Below are positions 36,240 through 48,612 of a stretch of DNA of 64,000 nucleotides, one piece after another (position 1 is the stretch's first letter; each line of letters begins with the position of its first letter). This DNA is from Lithospermum erythrorhizon (Eukaryota; Streptophyta; Magnoliopsida; Boraginales; Boraginaceae), in the NCBI GenBank assembly GCA_019722365.1, contig JADFUC010001296.1:558001-622000 (forward strand), written 5' to 3'. The notes below the pieces were generated by a model. That model did not search any database. It was not told where the DNA came from and saw only the letters and a program-made list of their open reading frames with translations. Both the position numbers and the translations under genes were made by a program.

Positions 36240-37850
36240 GTGAAAATTTATTAAAAATTAATTAAATTAATTATGATGAATTAATTAAATTAATTACATC
36301 GAATTATTAAAGAACGCTTACGTATTATTAAGCTTCATCGAACCCAACTTATCGTAAAATTTCGGTCGATTCCGGTAGAAAATAGCCTCGAATTAAAATG
36401 ATCATTAATTTAGGTTTGAGACCAAAAATCCTTTTAATTTTATCACATTAAAATAGGTCATAGGGCCCGAAATTGAAGCTCTAAAAGTTCTCGCGCTGGC
36501 TCAAAAACGAAGACTTGGGAAAGAATGGCGCTTAAAATAAAGACTCCAAAGTAAGCCGGACCAATATTTAAAACGATTTAACCTTAAAAAGAATACGAAC
36601 CTTCCTATTACTAAATATAAAGTTTCCATATTCTTCAGGCGCAGAATTCTTCAAAATCCGACTCGGCTCGCGCTCGCTCATCCCACTAAGTAAGACGCTA
36701 TCCACCGAAACGAATTAACCAATCAAAAGCGAGTATCTACACAGTCCTAAGCTCATATAAACCCCTATACGGTCAAATTTTCATCCGTAAAATAATTCAA
36801 AAATCATAAAAAATAATTCCTCGAAAAATAAAAGAACGATCTCTCTCGAAATTTCTTAAATTAAATTTTTAAACCGCCAAAGAAACACTGCTTTTGGTGG
36901 GTTTAAAACACCTCCAGGCAGCCTAAAAAGAGGCACCTAAAAGGGAATTATTGTAATAAACACATTATTCCTTCACAAAGCCAAGCAGTAAATCTATGAC
37001 TCAATTCAATTTCTCAAGAACGCTCAATATTCAGGATAGTTTTAACAATTCCCGATTATTCAAAATCTTTTGAATGAATACCTCATAAATCTCGCGCTTG
37101 ATGACCAAATTCCGTGATATATAATACATCAACGCCGAACCCTATAGCCGGATTCCAAGCAGAAACAAGCGTACTAAGTGTCGCCTAAATCGACAAGATC
37201 ATCAACAAAGAACGTCAAGGCTTCATACCGGACACATATAACAACAAACAAGCAAGGCCGTAGTGATAGCCATGACGCTGCTTTTAAAGCTCTCAAATCA
37301 AATCCCAAATTGCACCAAATTTCACTAAGTCTTATCAGAGTGCAGAGCTATCCGCACCACAATCCCGCCTCCTGATCATATCCTTAACCCCACTGGGCAG
37401 GCTGCCTCCCAGCTGCGAAGGGCCTAAAAAAGCTCAAATTTCCACACTACAGACGCCATAGTAGGCCCACGTTTTAAAATACCGAGACAAATCCAAGACC
37501 CAAGACGTTCATACAACCAACACGAATACGCCAAGCAGCTCCCCGACTCCTGACTCATATCCAAAGCTCTGTGGAAAAAGTCTCTCACCATCACTACTAG
37601 GACACATCGAAGCCTCGTAATAGCGCATCTGGCCACCAAACTAAGTCAAATAAAAGCCTCAAAGCTCAGTTCTCGCCAAATCAAAGCCCAAACTCATACT
37701 GCCTCTGGGGATCGCTACATTCAAGCTGCCTAACCATCTTACCAAATCGCCGCCACAAACTAGAATTTATACCCGACAATGATCCTCTTCGACTGATAAA
37801 AACATCTACACCGTATGAATTTTCCCTTACACCTGCTTTTTATTTTTGTA
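36240..37850. mobile_element. Possible solo LTR or LTR-element remnant
   Basis: This block is more GC-rich than its flanks and non-coding. It has a promoter-like CATATAAACCCCTATACGG at 36753 with downstream AATAA-rich sequence, as in the U3-R part of large plant LTRs. No partner LTR, PBS or PPT is seen, and ends are not defined, so this is tentative. Confidence 0.35.
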
Positions 37851-38089
37851 CCCTTTGATAAATAATAAAAATTCTTTTTTGCATTACAATGTTTTTCGTT
37901 TTAACTCCTTATACGACTATATATCAAAAACAAATTCTCAACAAAAAATTTGAAAGTTGATGGCATCAGTTCAAATAAAGCATATACCCATGTTATAATC
38001 TTGAACCAAAATCGTAAATTTTATAATTTATGTTACATTAAAACAAAATCTAAATTAGGAATTGGTCCCTCAGAAAGCACATGGATAAC

Positions 38090-38284
38090 AAGCTAGCAGT
38101 CCCCACACCACCCCCAAAGGACATTCAACTTATGACCATCTCTAGATAAGCCCTGAAATTTATGGTTTGGGAGAAAACCTGAGAGTGATCTGGCTGTAGT
38201 CGAGGGGAGGGGGAAATTAGGCAGTAGTAGTTGTCCACAATTCTGTGGTGGTGGTTGTGTAAGGGAGGGGATGATGTTGTACAT
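38090..38284 (-). other. Exon-like open stretch, unidentified
   Basis: A 63-codon minus-strand frame starting MYNIIPSLTQPPPQN, with balanced composition and Pro/Ser/Leu bias, sits just outside the gypsy LTR. It could be a captured or broken first exon. No homolog recognised and no splice partner found. Confidence 0.25.
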
Positions 38285-38399
38285 CTACAGTAGATGCTAG
38301 AAGTGAAGGGCTGGAAAATTTTCTACTCAGGACAAAGGTTTAGTGTGTGTAATTTGACTAGTATTGAACGTCATAGGTCACTGTACTTGTGCAGTTAGT

Positions 38400-38880
38400 T
38401 GATCCATCAAATTTGCTGGCGATGTAGCTGTTTCTGATTTCACGTTTTACAATCGAATTTTATCAATCGTGACTATCAGAACTATACCGATTTAGCTGGA
38501 ATCCTCTTTGCAAGGGATTGGCCAAGAAGGCTCTTGGGCTCGAATCTTCGAATCAAGAATTGCTTCCCTTTCATATTTAACGATCTTCACGAAATACCGT
38601 CGTATCTCGAAAGGAAAATGGATCACCACAGATACCCGACAATCGTTTCTGGTGAACGATTCAAAATGGAGTAAGCATTCAAGAGATTTAAATTTTTGAT
38701 TATCTCTTAATCTGCGAAATAAGACGATTTATGTGAATAATACAAGGAGATCGGCTTAACTCCTGATCATCAAATTGTCGACGCTATGTCCACGTAAGAA
38801 TCTGTATTTGCCAGAATGTCAAAGTATTTTCAACTCTATTATACTTAATCCTGCTTGTCCCGTCCATTTTCAGACAACTC
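38400..38880 (-). repeat. 3' LTR of gypsy element
   Basis: Aligned with 48613-49088. Both start TGATCC..CAAATTT and end ACAACTCA, and share ACGATTCAAAATGGAGTAA and TGTCCCGTCCATTTTC. Confidence 0.85.
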
Positions 38881-38898
38881 AATTATTCCCTTATTTCT
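38881..38898 (-). other. Polypurine tract of gypsy element
   Basis: On the minus strand GAGAAATAAGGGAATAAT lies directly before the 3' LTR start (TGAGTTGT). It is purine-rich with a few T's, consistent with a worn PPT. Confidence 0.6.
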
Positions 38899-39706
38899 CA
38901 GGTAACTTACATTCTTGATATCTTAAGAACGTGATAAACAGTTTAATGCTCGCTTCAAGATAGATAAATCCAAAGATTATATGATCTCCGTGTTTATGCA
39001 AGAGAATGTCTCTATGCTCCCGTAGGCACGGCGATTCGCCAGAATTCGACGACCCACCTCTAGTTCCTCCTCGACAATTCAAATACTTCTTCTGCGAATT
39101 CCCCACTTCCTCAACTGACGGTTACTAAAAAGGGAGCCTCGAAAATTGTGCCGGTTTATAATGACGTCATGGCTCCTCCTCCTATAAAAGGTACTTTCTC
39201 TTGTCAGTCTGCTACTTTCATTCCTCAAGTACAAAATTTCCAACCTCACCAATCCTCCCATCCCTGTTATCAACGGTTTCGGTTCATTCCTTTCTTCACA
39301 AATCTCTCGAGTAATAAATTTCGCTTCACTCTCAAGGTATGTTTTTCATAACCCGTGAACCTCTGTATCTTCTTATTCTCCCTCGTGACTTTCGTGTTAA
39401 TTGCATTCTCTCATGAACGGTAATCGCTTTCTTTTCTACAACTTCCATGATTTTTGGGGGCGATTAAGAAAATTTTAGGGTATCTTCATTTATATGATCG
39501 CAGTCTTCATAGATTTATTCATCCTTTTTAATTCATGGCAATCGTGTTATGTTAGCTCGGGTCTGTTCCTTGAATTTGGGTGTAGGCGATGGAGTTCTGA
39601 GTTGTGTTTGTTAGGGTTCACTGACTCAGTTTTGACTGTTCGTCTTCCTTAACTCGGGGATGACTCAGTTAGTGGTTGACTTTATTTAGGAGGAAAAATT
39701 AGGAGT

Positions 39707-41148
39707 TTGACCCTTTTTGAGATGTTTACTAATTTACCCTTCCATCTGACCCATTTCCTACGATCTCGCTTTGTCCCTCGTAAAAGTATTATGTCGCAAT
39801 CTTCCGAGAATCAAGTGTGGAGCAATTTTGTGCCGCCCGACGGGGGTGCCACTGCTCCGGCTTCCATAAGTGAGATGTCCAACATTCAAACCGCTAGCCT
39901 TTGAACCACGCACTCAATCTCTAACAACCGAGACTCATGAACCCCACTCCTCTCCAAAGGAGGCCGCAAGAGTCGGTAAGACTTATCAAGGTATGATGGC
40001 CTCCCTTCCTACCTTTGTAAAAAACAGTACTCCCCCTGACTTAACGGATGACCAGTTAGATGGTATCACGTCCTATTTCTCCATTCCCATAACCAAAGTA
40101 GATACTCGTCTCGCCCTTCCGCGAGAACAACTCTATCTTCCTCGTATCGAGGAGAATTCCATAGATCCTGACCTAACCTTCGGCTATACCCTCGGTATGT
40201 CGAGGCGCTCTCTTGGCGGTACGACATTGCCTTTTCTCTCCCTTCGTGAATAACCACTTAAACAATTAACCGTGCCCTCGACCTCAACTTCTTCCTATTA
40301 TCAAGGGCGTTAAATATAACTATTTTGAAGTAGCATGTCACATGCGCGCCGAGCCCACATTTGGCCTTTTTCCGCCTTATTTTTAGTTTCCCATAAATCT
40401 TTTCAAACCAAATTTTCTGCCCGAGCCAAAAGAAATGATATACCGAGATCGCCTTACTGCAGTTGGGTGGATGTACCGACTCCATAAATGGTTTTGTGCT
40501 CCGAGGGGGGGGTACGGCATGGGCCAGGCCTCCCTCTCGTGATTGACTTAAGAGGAAGCTAAGTTCTCCCAATTCCTTCCGCCACATACGGACTCGGGTA
40601 GGAAGTCGAGGGTCAAGGTTGGCCTCGCGCGACGACAAGCGTCTACGGTACATGTTCTCAGACGAGGCCTTGCTGTAGCAAAGCAGGTCTAGTTTATGAC
40701 AAAGTGTTCAGTTCCCAAGATAAAGGCCAGCCTCCTTCATGGGGTATTAACTTTATATTACCTTTTCCCTCACTTTATGTATCTTTCTCATGATCCTGAT
40801 CCCTTGTTGCTTATTCGCAGATGAAATCGCTAACATTGCCGCCTCCGCCGAACCCAAACTGGTGGACTTCAACGACATGTTAATGGATTGTCCTCGTTTT
40901 TTACTCGCGTGGCCATTGTTCCGAAGACAAATCCTCTTAAATCTATGGTCCCCGAGGCGACTTCCTCCTCTCCTCCACCAACTGTCAATGTTCCTATCCC
41001 AACCATCAACCCTCTTCTGAAGAGGATGGCGACGACTTCTCCATCCGTGCCCCCACCTTCTAAAAAGGTGGTTAAGACGGCCCTTCAAAAAGAAAGCCGC
41101 CCAAAATTCGCTCGTGATTCTTCGGGGACGCGGAGCCGCAGCATCTAA
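39707..41148 (+). pseudogene. Antisense extra ORF of Tat-like element
   Basis: Plus-strand open segments at 39707-39904 (internal ATG at 39791, MSQSSENQVW), 39870-40253 and 40888-41148 lie between integrase and 3' LTR, opposite in direction to gag-pol. Residual coding also shows near 40440-40560 (a W-x-YRLHKWF-like stretch). The last part is Pro/Ser-rich with a basic end (SPSVPPPSKKVVKTALQKE). Tat-lineage elements are known to carry additional antisense ORFs here, related to the 'putative gypsy-type transposon' domain; I infer a relation from position and composition. Frames are broken, so no protein is expected. Confidence 0.5.
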
Positions 41149-41149
41149 G

Positions 41150-43160
41150 TTTAACCTATCATGGAAGCAAATGGGCATTCCCTACTAACGTGGTTGCCTC
41201 GATTCCTCCACGATGATTTCTCAATTACCTGCATGGATCATCAAAGAGAGCCGGACGCGACTCACTTGTTTCTTCAACATGAATTGAACATTCCCTTTCC
41301 TCCCCCGTTGAGCAAGCTTCTTTGGAAGAGAAGGTTCGGCTGCCGGGCGGAAAAATTTGTTCGTAGCGATCAAGTGGGAGCTTGTGCTTTTGTCTCCCTT
41401 GCCGAAATACACTAGTTTATACTGCAAGCCTCTTACTGTGCCAACCGAGGTAACTAATGAGCCTCCCCGAAAAGTTCCACTTTCATTTGGCGAGGCCCTT
41501 GTTTTCTAAAGAGATGGCGGCTCAATATACTCCTTTAGTGGATCCTTATGCCGCCGCCTATGTCACAAAACAAACATGGCGTAAACCAGCACGCTTATAC
41601 TAACACCCGGCTCGAGCACTTATGAGATTATCTTACACGGCAAATTTCAGGTTTCGCAGTCACACGGCCTTTGTGGTTACGAGCGGCCGGGACACCCGGC
41701 GCTTTGAAAATAGTCTGCTAATTACAAATGGAGGGTACGAAGAAAAGCCATTTCCTTCAAGAACAACCTCAACAAGTGAACCGGATGTGGGAGTTGTAAA
41801 GACTTTTCAAAAGGCAAAGTCATGAGAGGCTGCTCGAATCTAAGGCATCATCTAAGGAACTTACCTCAAGCAGAGGGAAGCCTAAAGACATGATCCTACA
41901 GAGAAGATCCAACCTCGTTCTGATAAAGATAATCATGAAATGGTATGAAGCCTCGCAACTCTTCCTAATACCTAATCCTGAACGCCAAAGCTGCATGACA
42001 TCGTCAAGGCCTCAAAGGTTTTAAGCCCAAACCAAAAGAGATGTCAGATGCGGCCCTACCTTCCATCGCTATCATGATTCAATTCATGAATAGTAAATCG
42101 TGATTGTTCATCTACACCCCACCTACTTGGGGTGAAGACGGGAGCTTAATCGTGCAACATACTTCGATTCTCTCGTACGCACTGAGAGGTTCCCCAACCC
42201 GATTGCTTTTTTTCTGGTGAGATGGCTCGCGCCTCGATTGGTATCGTGGCTGACTCTCCTTTCTCCTCGGGCGTGAAGTCCTCGGCCGGTGCTGGCGAAA
42301 CCCCCAACCTTCCTATCAAAGAACATCATCCCGCCAAGCCTTAATCAGGCCAAAATTATTCAGAGTTTACATTATCTTTTGTGAAGGGAACAATCTTTTT
42401 CTTTCTATCGAATTACGAATGTTTGTTTTTGCAAGCTTTTCTCTTATCAGGTTATAATTACTCCTTGCCACTCAGGATAATTTTATTATCTGCGGACTAT
42501 CACAATCTCTGAGTCAGCGGCTTTAATTGCGGATATATTTCTGCTAGAATGATTCGCCTAAGCGAAGATCATGCTCTTATAGTATAATCCGCTAGAGCGA
42601 ATATTTCATCGAATGGACCATCCGCAAGGGGTTGAATTCGCATAAGCCAATGTTACCAACCTTGGTGTCTATGGTTCCCTTATTTTTAGGAAGTGTTTTA
42701 AATTATCCGCTTGGGCTTAACGCCACCTTATTTGGTGTTTTAAGCGTGATCCGCTGAAATGGCGTTATCTTGTTTGGTGTTTTAGGTATCCGTTTGAGCT
42801 AATGTTACCTTGTTCGGTATTTAAGGTGAATGATCAGTTCAACCTTATAACCATATATACGATGTTATGAATATTGTTATGGAAAATTTAAAGCATATAA
42901 AAGGTGGTGGATTGAACTGAGCCACAAGATTCTTTATTCATAATATAAGGTTTTGGATAAACCGAACCACAAGATTTTTGATTCATAACATAAGGTGGTA
43001 TATAAACCTAATCCATGAGCGACTATCACAGTGACATGACCGAACTGTGTGGATGCGCAATTAAATAACTGACTAAACATAATATTTAGCCAGGTTGGAA
43101 GCATGCCATGTGCTAGAGATCGGGTCTACATTCAACCTTTCCAACTCGTATGTTCCAGGG
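41150..43160. other. Gypsy element internal non-coding region
   Basis: Lies between the antisense ORF and integrase. Includes an irregular repeated CGCTA/GCGGATTATCCGC-type segment at 42500-42850 with several 'ttggtgttttaa' and 'tccgct' repeats. No supported coding sequence. Confidence 0.5.
42660..42830. repeat. Short imperfect tandem repeats inside gypsy element
   Basis: Three units of the type 'gctTaatGttaCcttgtTtggtgttttaagg..atCCGCt', starting near 42715, 42760 and 42795. Confidence 0.55.
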
Positions 43161-43164
43161 CCGA

Positions 43165-44199
43165 TCACCCTGCTAATGCGATAGGATCTTCCCATTTAGG
43201 GCTCAATTTGTCTTTATCTTTGGGATGGGCGATCGAGTATAACCTTAACACCAAATCTCCAATCTTGAACTGTTTATTTTTCACTCGCCGATTGTAGGTG
43301 CGAGCCATGAGATGTTTATACTTTTGCATTCTGTACAAGGCCTGATCACGTAGTTCATCCACAAAGTTAAGTTGTTCCCTCATTCGCTGATCATTTTCTT
43401 CTTCGTTGAATCCCAGTTGGCGATAAGTGGGTAATCCAGCCTCCGCAGAGTACTGCTTCTGAGCCATATACTAAGCTGAAAGGAGTTTTCCTCGTGGTAC
43501 GCGAGGAGCTGGATCCCGAGGGACCATACATCACCGGGAGTTCAAGCAATCCATGCCTCTTCGACTCACCGAATCATATTCTTCTTAATACTTTTGAAGA
43601 GTACGCGATTCATTACTTCCAACTCTGCCCATTGTATCAAAGGGATAGTAAACCGAGAGAATCGATTCTCTATATTATACTTTTCGCGAAAACTTGCCAA
43701 TTCTCGCCAATCAGGGCCCGCATCGGATACAAAGATGCGAAGGAAACCAAAGCGAGTGATAAAATGTTTCCATTGGATCCTTACTATGCTATCACTACCT
43801 GTTCTCTCGGTAGGGCAGCTTCAACCCATTTACAAAATAGTCCACCGCTACCACCACGATTGGTGCCCCTACTATAGGGTAATTTTCTCCTCTCTACCGT
43901 GACGATTCCCACATGGAAACGGGATAAGATTTAATGGGTCATGGAAGTGGTGGGTTGATGCTACACTGATCTCATCCTTTGGCAAACATCACATCTCTTT
44001 ACAAAGTCTATGGCATCCCTGACCAAAGTAGGCCAAAAATACCCGATTCGAGCAATCTTGACCGCGAGGGATCTTCCTCCAATATGACTCCTACACCACC
44101 CTTGGTGTACTTCAGCGAGTATTTTAGGAACATCCTCTTGCGATACACAATTGAGTAGTGGACCATCCCATGATTTTTTATATAACTCTCATTAGACAT
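43165..44199 (-). pseudogene. Integrase remnant of gypsy element
   Basis: Minus strand. The N-terminal zinc finger is recognisable at about 43965-44110: a His near VHQG, SHIGGRSLA, a GYFWPT motif, then CDVCQ. The catalytic core start shows as VAVDYF near 43845-43865, with a frameshift right after it. The C-terminal part at 43165-43467 contains the tRNA-like-core exit AEAGLPTYR and the GPY/F-side motif IGDLVLR with SPKWEDP. Stops and frameshifts separate these pieces. Confidence 0.88.
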
Positions 44200-44563
44200 G
44201 TGAAATTTAAACCGCGATTCTTGATGCTTTCAAGCTTCGCTTATACTCTTAGGAAGCTGACCGCTACCAAGTATCACGCTATGGGGTCATCCAATTTCCT
44301 CGCTCCTCTACGGGGTCATCCAATCTTCGCTCTCTAAGACAAGAAAGCTCATAATCTCTTCACGGGACGGTTTTTCACGACTCCACATGCACTTTTGGCA
44401 CTGGCCATAATACGCGGTCAGTAGTCGCAGAGATGGCCACCTCTTTCATTCTCGGGCCTGAGGTATGTGTTCGAAAACAACTTGTTCAAATTCTATGGCC
44501 AATTGAACGGCTCGTGATGATATTTTTACTACTGGTCATGTCTTTACCTTACATACTCCTTCT

Positions 44564-44800
44564 TTACTGGCCCATAATCAACTTAGAATCTCCTTTTACC
44601 CAGATGCGATCGATCCCCAATGACTTGACTATGGTCAATCCTGCGACTAGGGCCTCATACTCCGCTTCATTATTGGTGGTGGGGAAGGTGAATCGCAATG
44701 CATATTCCATAACCACGTCATTAGGGCCCCGAATTAGGATTCCCGCCCCTGATCCCTTTTCATATCGGCCCCATCTACAAACATCACCCACTTAGGGTTA
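44564..44800 (-). pseudogene. Second (archaeal-type) RNase H remnant
   Basis: Minus strand. Motifs TTNNEAEYEALVAGL and VKGDSKLIMGQ carry the conserved E and D of RNase H. Its place between the pol RNase H and integrase is the dual-RNase H layout of the Tat group. Confidence 0.85.
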
Positions 44801-44876
44801 TCCATTCCTCGTTCAAAATTATTCGATCCGCTAAAGATCTGAGAGGTTTGAGTTGTGGATTCAATCACAAAATCTG

Positions 44877-45469
44877 CTAGGGCTTGAGGCTAGTACGAGG
44901 GACATAAGATATGTTAAACTCGCTCAACTCTATGGCCCAAGTTGTTAATCTTCCTAATAACTGATGACTTGTGATGATCCTCTTCATGGGTTGATCTGTC
45001 ACTACTTGAATCAGATGTGATTCGAAGTATATCTTCAATTTGCGTGCTGAGATAACCAGGGCGAACACAAACTTGTCTATAACCGGATAGTTTTCTTCTG
45101 CACCATGTAACACCCGGCTCACATAATAGACTGGTTTTGTTGCCCTTCATCTTCGCGGATCAACACACTACTTACAGCTCCCTCAGACACAACGAGATAC
45201 AGTTGCAATATTTCCCCTGGCTCAGGTTGTGACAACAACTTAGGGGAACTCAAATATTTCTTCAACCCCTCAAAAGCTTTATCACATTCATCATCCCAAT
45301 AAAACTTGATACTCGGTGCCCGCCCGAGGTCTGCCCCGAGGTTTATGAAGAATGGTACCTTCGCATGACTTGAAATGAACTCGAATTCAAGGTCATGGTG
45401 ACACCCTATGAGCTTTTTGATATCTTTTGTACTCACTGGGCCGCATGCCGGTATCGCTTGATTTTTCAT
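44877..45469 (-). pseudogene. RT connection and RNase H remnant
   Basis: Minus strand, two overlapping frames. 45119-45469 carries FYWDDECDKAFEGLKKYLSSP and a degraded LYLVVSEGAVSSVLIRE. 44877-45122 carries ARKLKIYFESHLIQVVTDQP and the GRLTTWAIELSEF motif of gypsy RNase H. The frame changes between the two pieces. Confidence 0.9.
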
Positions 45470-45479
45470 GATTTGTTCA

Positions 45480-46250
45480 ATTCCTTCACATCACGTTCTC
45501 TAGAATTTTCCTGAGGCAATTCCCAAATGAACACTTGTCCGGGATTAATTTCCGAGTTTACTTTTTCTCTAACCCGATCAAATATTTTCCTTAAATTTCA
45601 AATGATCCTTCTTTCTCGACTTTGCTCTTCACCAACATGTCATCGACATAAATCTCCATGTCAGCCCAATATCAGCGGCGACATGGAGTTAACCATGCCT
45701 GGTGCTGGCCTCCATTCTCTGCCGCATTACCTTCCAACAATACAACCCATACTCAGTTATGAAAGCAGTTTTCTCTTCATCCTCAGGGCACATCTTGATT
45801 TGATGGTACCCTCGCGAAGCATCCATGAAATCAAAGACTTCATGACCCGCACTACCATCCACGAGTCTCGCAAGACAACGTGAATGTAGAAATCTTTGAG
45901 ACATGGTTTTTTAGACTCGTGAAGTTCCACACATCCTCCAAGGTTCGCTTAGTTTCTTAACCAATACCACATTTCAGAATCCATTACGAAAACCGAGTTT
46001 GCTAATTGCATCTCGCTTTCAATAGAAACTCAACCTCTATTCTGACTGCTTGATTCTTTTCATCATTAAATGTTCGCTTCTTTTGCTTAATGGTTTTATA
46101 CATAGAGTTAACATGCAGCTGGTGCAAAGCGATTGTCTATCCCAGGCATATCCTCTGGGCCCCAAGCAAATATATCTTTGTATTCTCGAATCAAGCGAAT
46201 CAATCCTTCTTTATGATCTTCATTCAACATCGTTCCCACTCAGAACGTTT
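45480..46250 (-). pseudogene. Reverse transcriptase remnant
   Basis: Minus strand. A pre-RT motif EYKDIFAWGPEDMPGID is at about 46130-46185. FDFMDASRGYHQIKMCPEDE and KTAFITEYG lie in 45689-45850. The active-site YVDDM falls at about 45638-45655. Several stops and frame shifts lie between. Confidence 0.92.
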
Positions 46251-46569
46251 TCTCTGGTTCCCTTTTATCGAATGGAACCTTAACAATCTCCTCATGAGGA
46301 ATCGGTTCTTCGGGCGCTGCTTTCAGCGAGGAACTGTCTCTCACGAAAGTTTTCAAGGCCATGGAACCAAGTATCTTCTTTCCGGGCCTCCACTCTAGTG
46401 GTCATCACCTCAGGATGATTTTCTCGACCGCGTTTCCTTTCTTTTCCTGGTTCCTTTCTCAAGGGTGGAACCGAGGTTTGGTAACACATTCTGGCCTTCT
46501 TTTGATTGCCACATATCTTCCCCACGCCCCTGCGGATGAGAACTTCATCTGAAAGCAGCTGGGAAACAA

Positions 46570-46860
46570 TCACTCTAGAAAGCGCTTAATATGGGTCCTC
46601 CAATCAACCCATTGTATCAAGAATCCGGGATGTCCACCACTGTAAATTAAGCTCTGATGATGGATTTCTTGTTGCCTGACCCCACAGTGAAATCTAAAGT
46701 TGCCATTCCCTTTGGATAAACCGAATGCCCAGTAAACCCTATTAAAGGCGCTGTGTATCAAGCCGTAATACGTCAAGGAAAATCCCTAATTTATTATAAA
46801 GCAAATACAATATATCTGTCGAGCTTCCAGTATCCACCAACATCCTTTTCACGGTATAAT
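46570..46860 (-). pseudogene. Aspartic protease remnant
   Basis: Minus strand. MLVDTGSSTDILY with the catalytic DTG codons at 46826-46834, then LIGFTGHSVYPKGMATLDF and a broken VVDIPDS..YNGLIGGPILSAF. In-frame stops after IIRA and after DIPDS disable it. Confidence 0.9.
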
Positions 46861-47049
46861 TCTTGTACAACCGGGAAATTACCACCAGATCATCAAGGAC
46901 AACCTGTTGCTTTCGTACTGTAATCCGAAGTTAAATAGTTTCCACGGAAATTGGGATAGATGATGAGGAATATACATCTCTTTCCGGCATATTTCTTTCT
47001 AGAATTCCTAGTCACCTCTAGCCCCCCTCTTCCCCCCAGATCATACAAT

Positions 47050-48330
47050 GGGACCAACTAATCTAAGTGGCGAATCACGCCTATTCCTGTTTCCTCACGG
47101 GGTAGACTCGCACTGCGCCCTCGTGGGTAATTTCGGTTATCTCTCGGTGGACTTCTCTGACGAGCCTGTGGTCTGCCCCTTATATCCACAAACTCCTTCA
47201 AATGTCCCCTCTTGATTAGCTTTTCGATCTCAACTTTCAGCATTCAACATTCGTCTGTGTCGTGACCATACTCCTTATGATATTCACAATATCTTGACTT
47301 GTCTCCCCCGTCTCTCTCATTCGAGAGGCTTTGCCAACAATTTTTGTTCGCCATATCTAGAATAAATCTCAAAGATGGCGATTCTTAATGGGATTTTGCC
47401 CATGTGTCGCTGTGAGATAGGTTGGGCACATCGAATCAACTCTCTTCGCAAGTAGACGTCTTTTCTCAAGTTTTCCCCATCTCATAGCTTCATCCCATAT
47501 TCCCTTCTTCGACTAGCCTTGGGTATCCCTTCTAATCAACCTTTCCTCGTAGTCGCCTCGGTGGACCTTCATTCTTTCTAAGTTCTCCAAATCAATGTGT
47601 TTATTGACCATCTTAGTCAATTCGTCCTTCGTCAACGGTGTCTCCAATACCAGCGCCTTCTTCAATTTGCCATAATTTAGGCCCCGGTAAAAAGTCATAT
47701 AAGCTATCTTATTGTCAATGCTCGGGATGTTATTCAAAATGGCTTTGTATCGCCACGGAAATCTTCGAAATAATTTCATGGGCGCTCTGCCAGCAAGTCC
47801 ATTAAAGCTCTCTCATCTTGCTTATTCGTAATGGACGTGCTATACTTGGCAATAAATGCTTCCCGTCAGATGAGTATTAATAAATTCAATTGGTCAAGTA
47901 ATCTATTATACCAATCCAAATGTAGCCCTGGTTAGTTATTTGAAAGGCTTTTACATAAATGTTCATATCATTCTCAGAGTTATAGTTATTCGAACCCCAC
48001 CGTATATGTACATCATTCAACAAGAAGAACGGCATTTAGCAATACGAGATACAACACGGCTCGCTCTTTCCTAGTAAGTGAGGCTAACACCGCTCTGCTT
48101 TGAATTCATCGAATCCTCTTTGATTTCATGGTGAAATTCTTGTAATAAACCGTATTAGCATCTATTGTAGGACCTGTCCGTGTACCACGACGCCTATAAT
48201 GGCGTCCTCGTATACCATATTTTGGAAGCCATTTAATTAGAATACGTAACACTATAAGTCGGGTATACTGAGGGTCACAGCTGGGATAGACGTTTCCTCC
48301 CCTTGTCAAGTTCCGCTGAGCCATGCCTTC
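47050..48330 (-). pseudogene. Gag remnant
   Basis: Minus strand. The capsid part at 47513-47779 includes LFRRFPWRYKAILNNIPSID and LETPLTKDELTKMVNKHIDL. The zinc-binding motif YCEYHKEYGHDTDEC is at about 47240-47290, followed after a stop by EIEKLIKRGHLKEFV (47058-47243). This order is typical of Tat-type gag. Confidence 0.85.
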
Positions 48331-48590
48331 ATCAATCCTTGTTTGTTATTCATGAACCGCCTCTGTCCTCTCCAAAATAAGGCTTCACTGCCGAATTTTG
48401 TTCCTCGCCAAACGAACTCCTCCATTTGCACTTCCTCACGCATATCCTTGTGGAAACCCAGGTCGGCGCTGGGATCGTAGGAGGAACACCCGTTGCCGCT
48501 CGGGGATGACCGTGTATATCAATCAGACTTATTGTCGCTGGTACGAAGCTCCGCAGTATATATATTTGTATTTTGAGGAACTTGACTTAC

Positions 48591-48610
48591 GTTCCCCACG
48601 GACGGCGCCA
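48591..48610 (-). other. Primer-binding site of gypsy element
   Basis: On the minus strand TGGCGCCGTCCGTGGGGAAC begins two bases after the 5' LTR end, the usual form of a tRNA-primed site in plant gypsy elements. Confidence 0.9.
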
Positions 48611-48612
48611 TT

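Noticed and set aside
43494..43902. Plus-strand frames of 102-127 codons
   Set aside because: Antisense to the integrase region; no recognisable motif.
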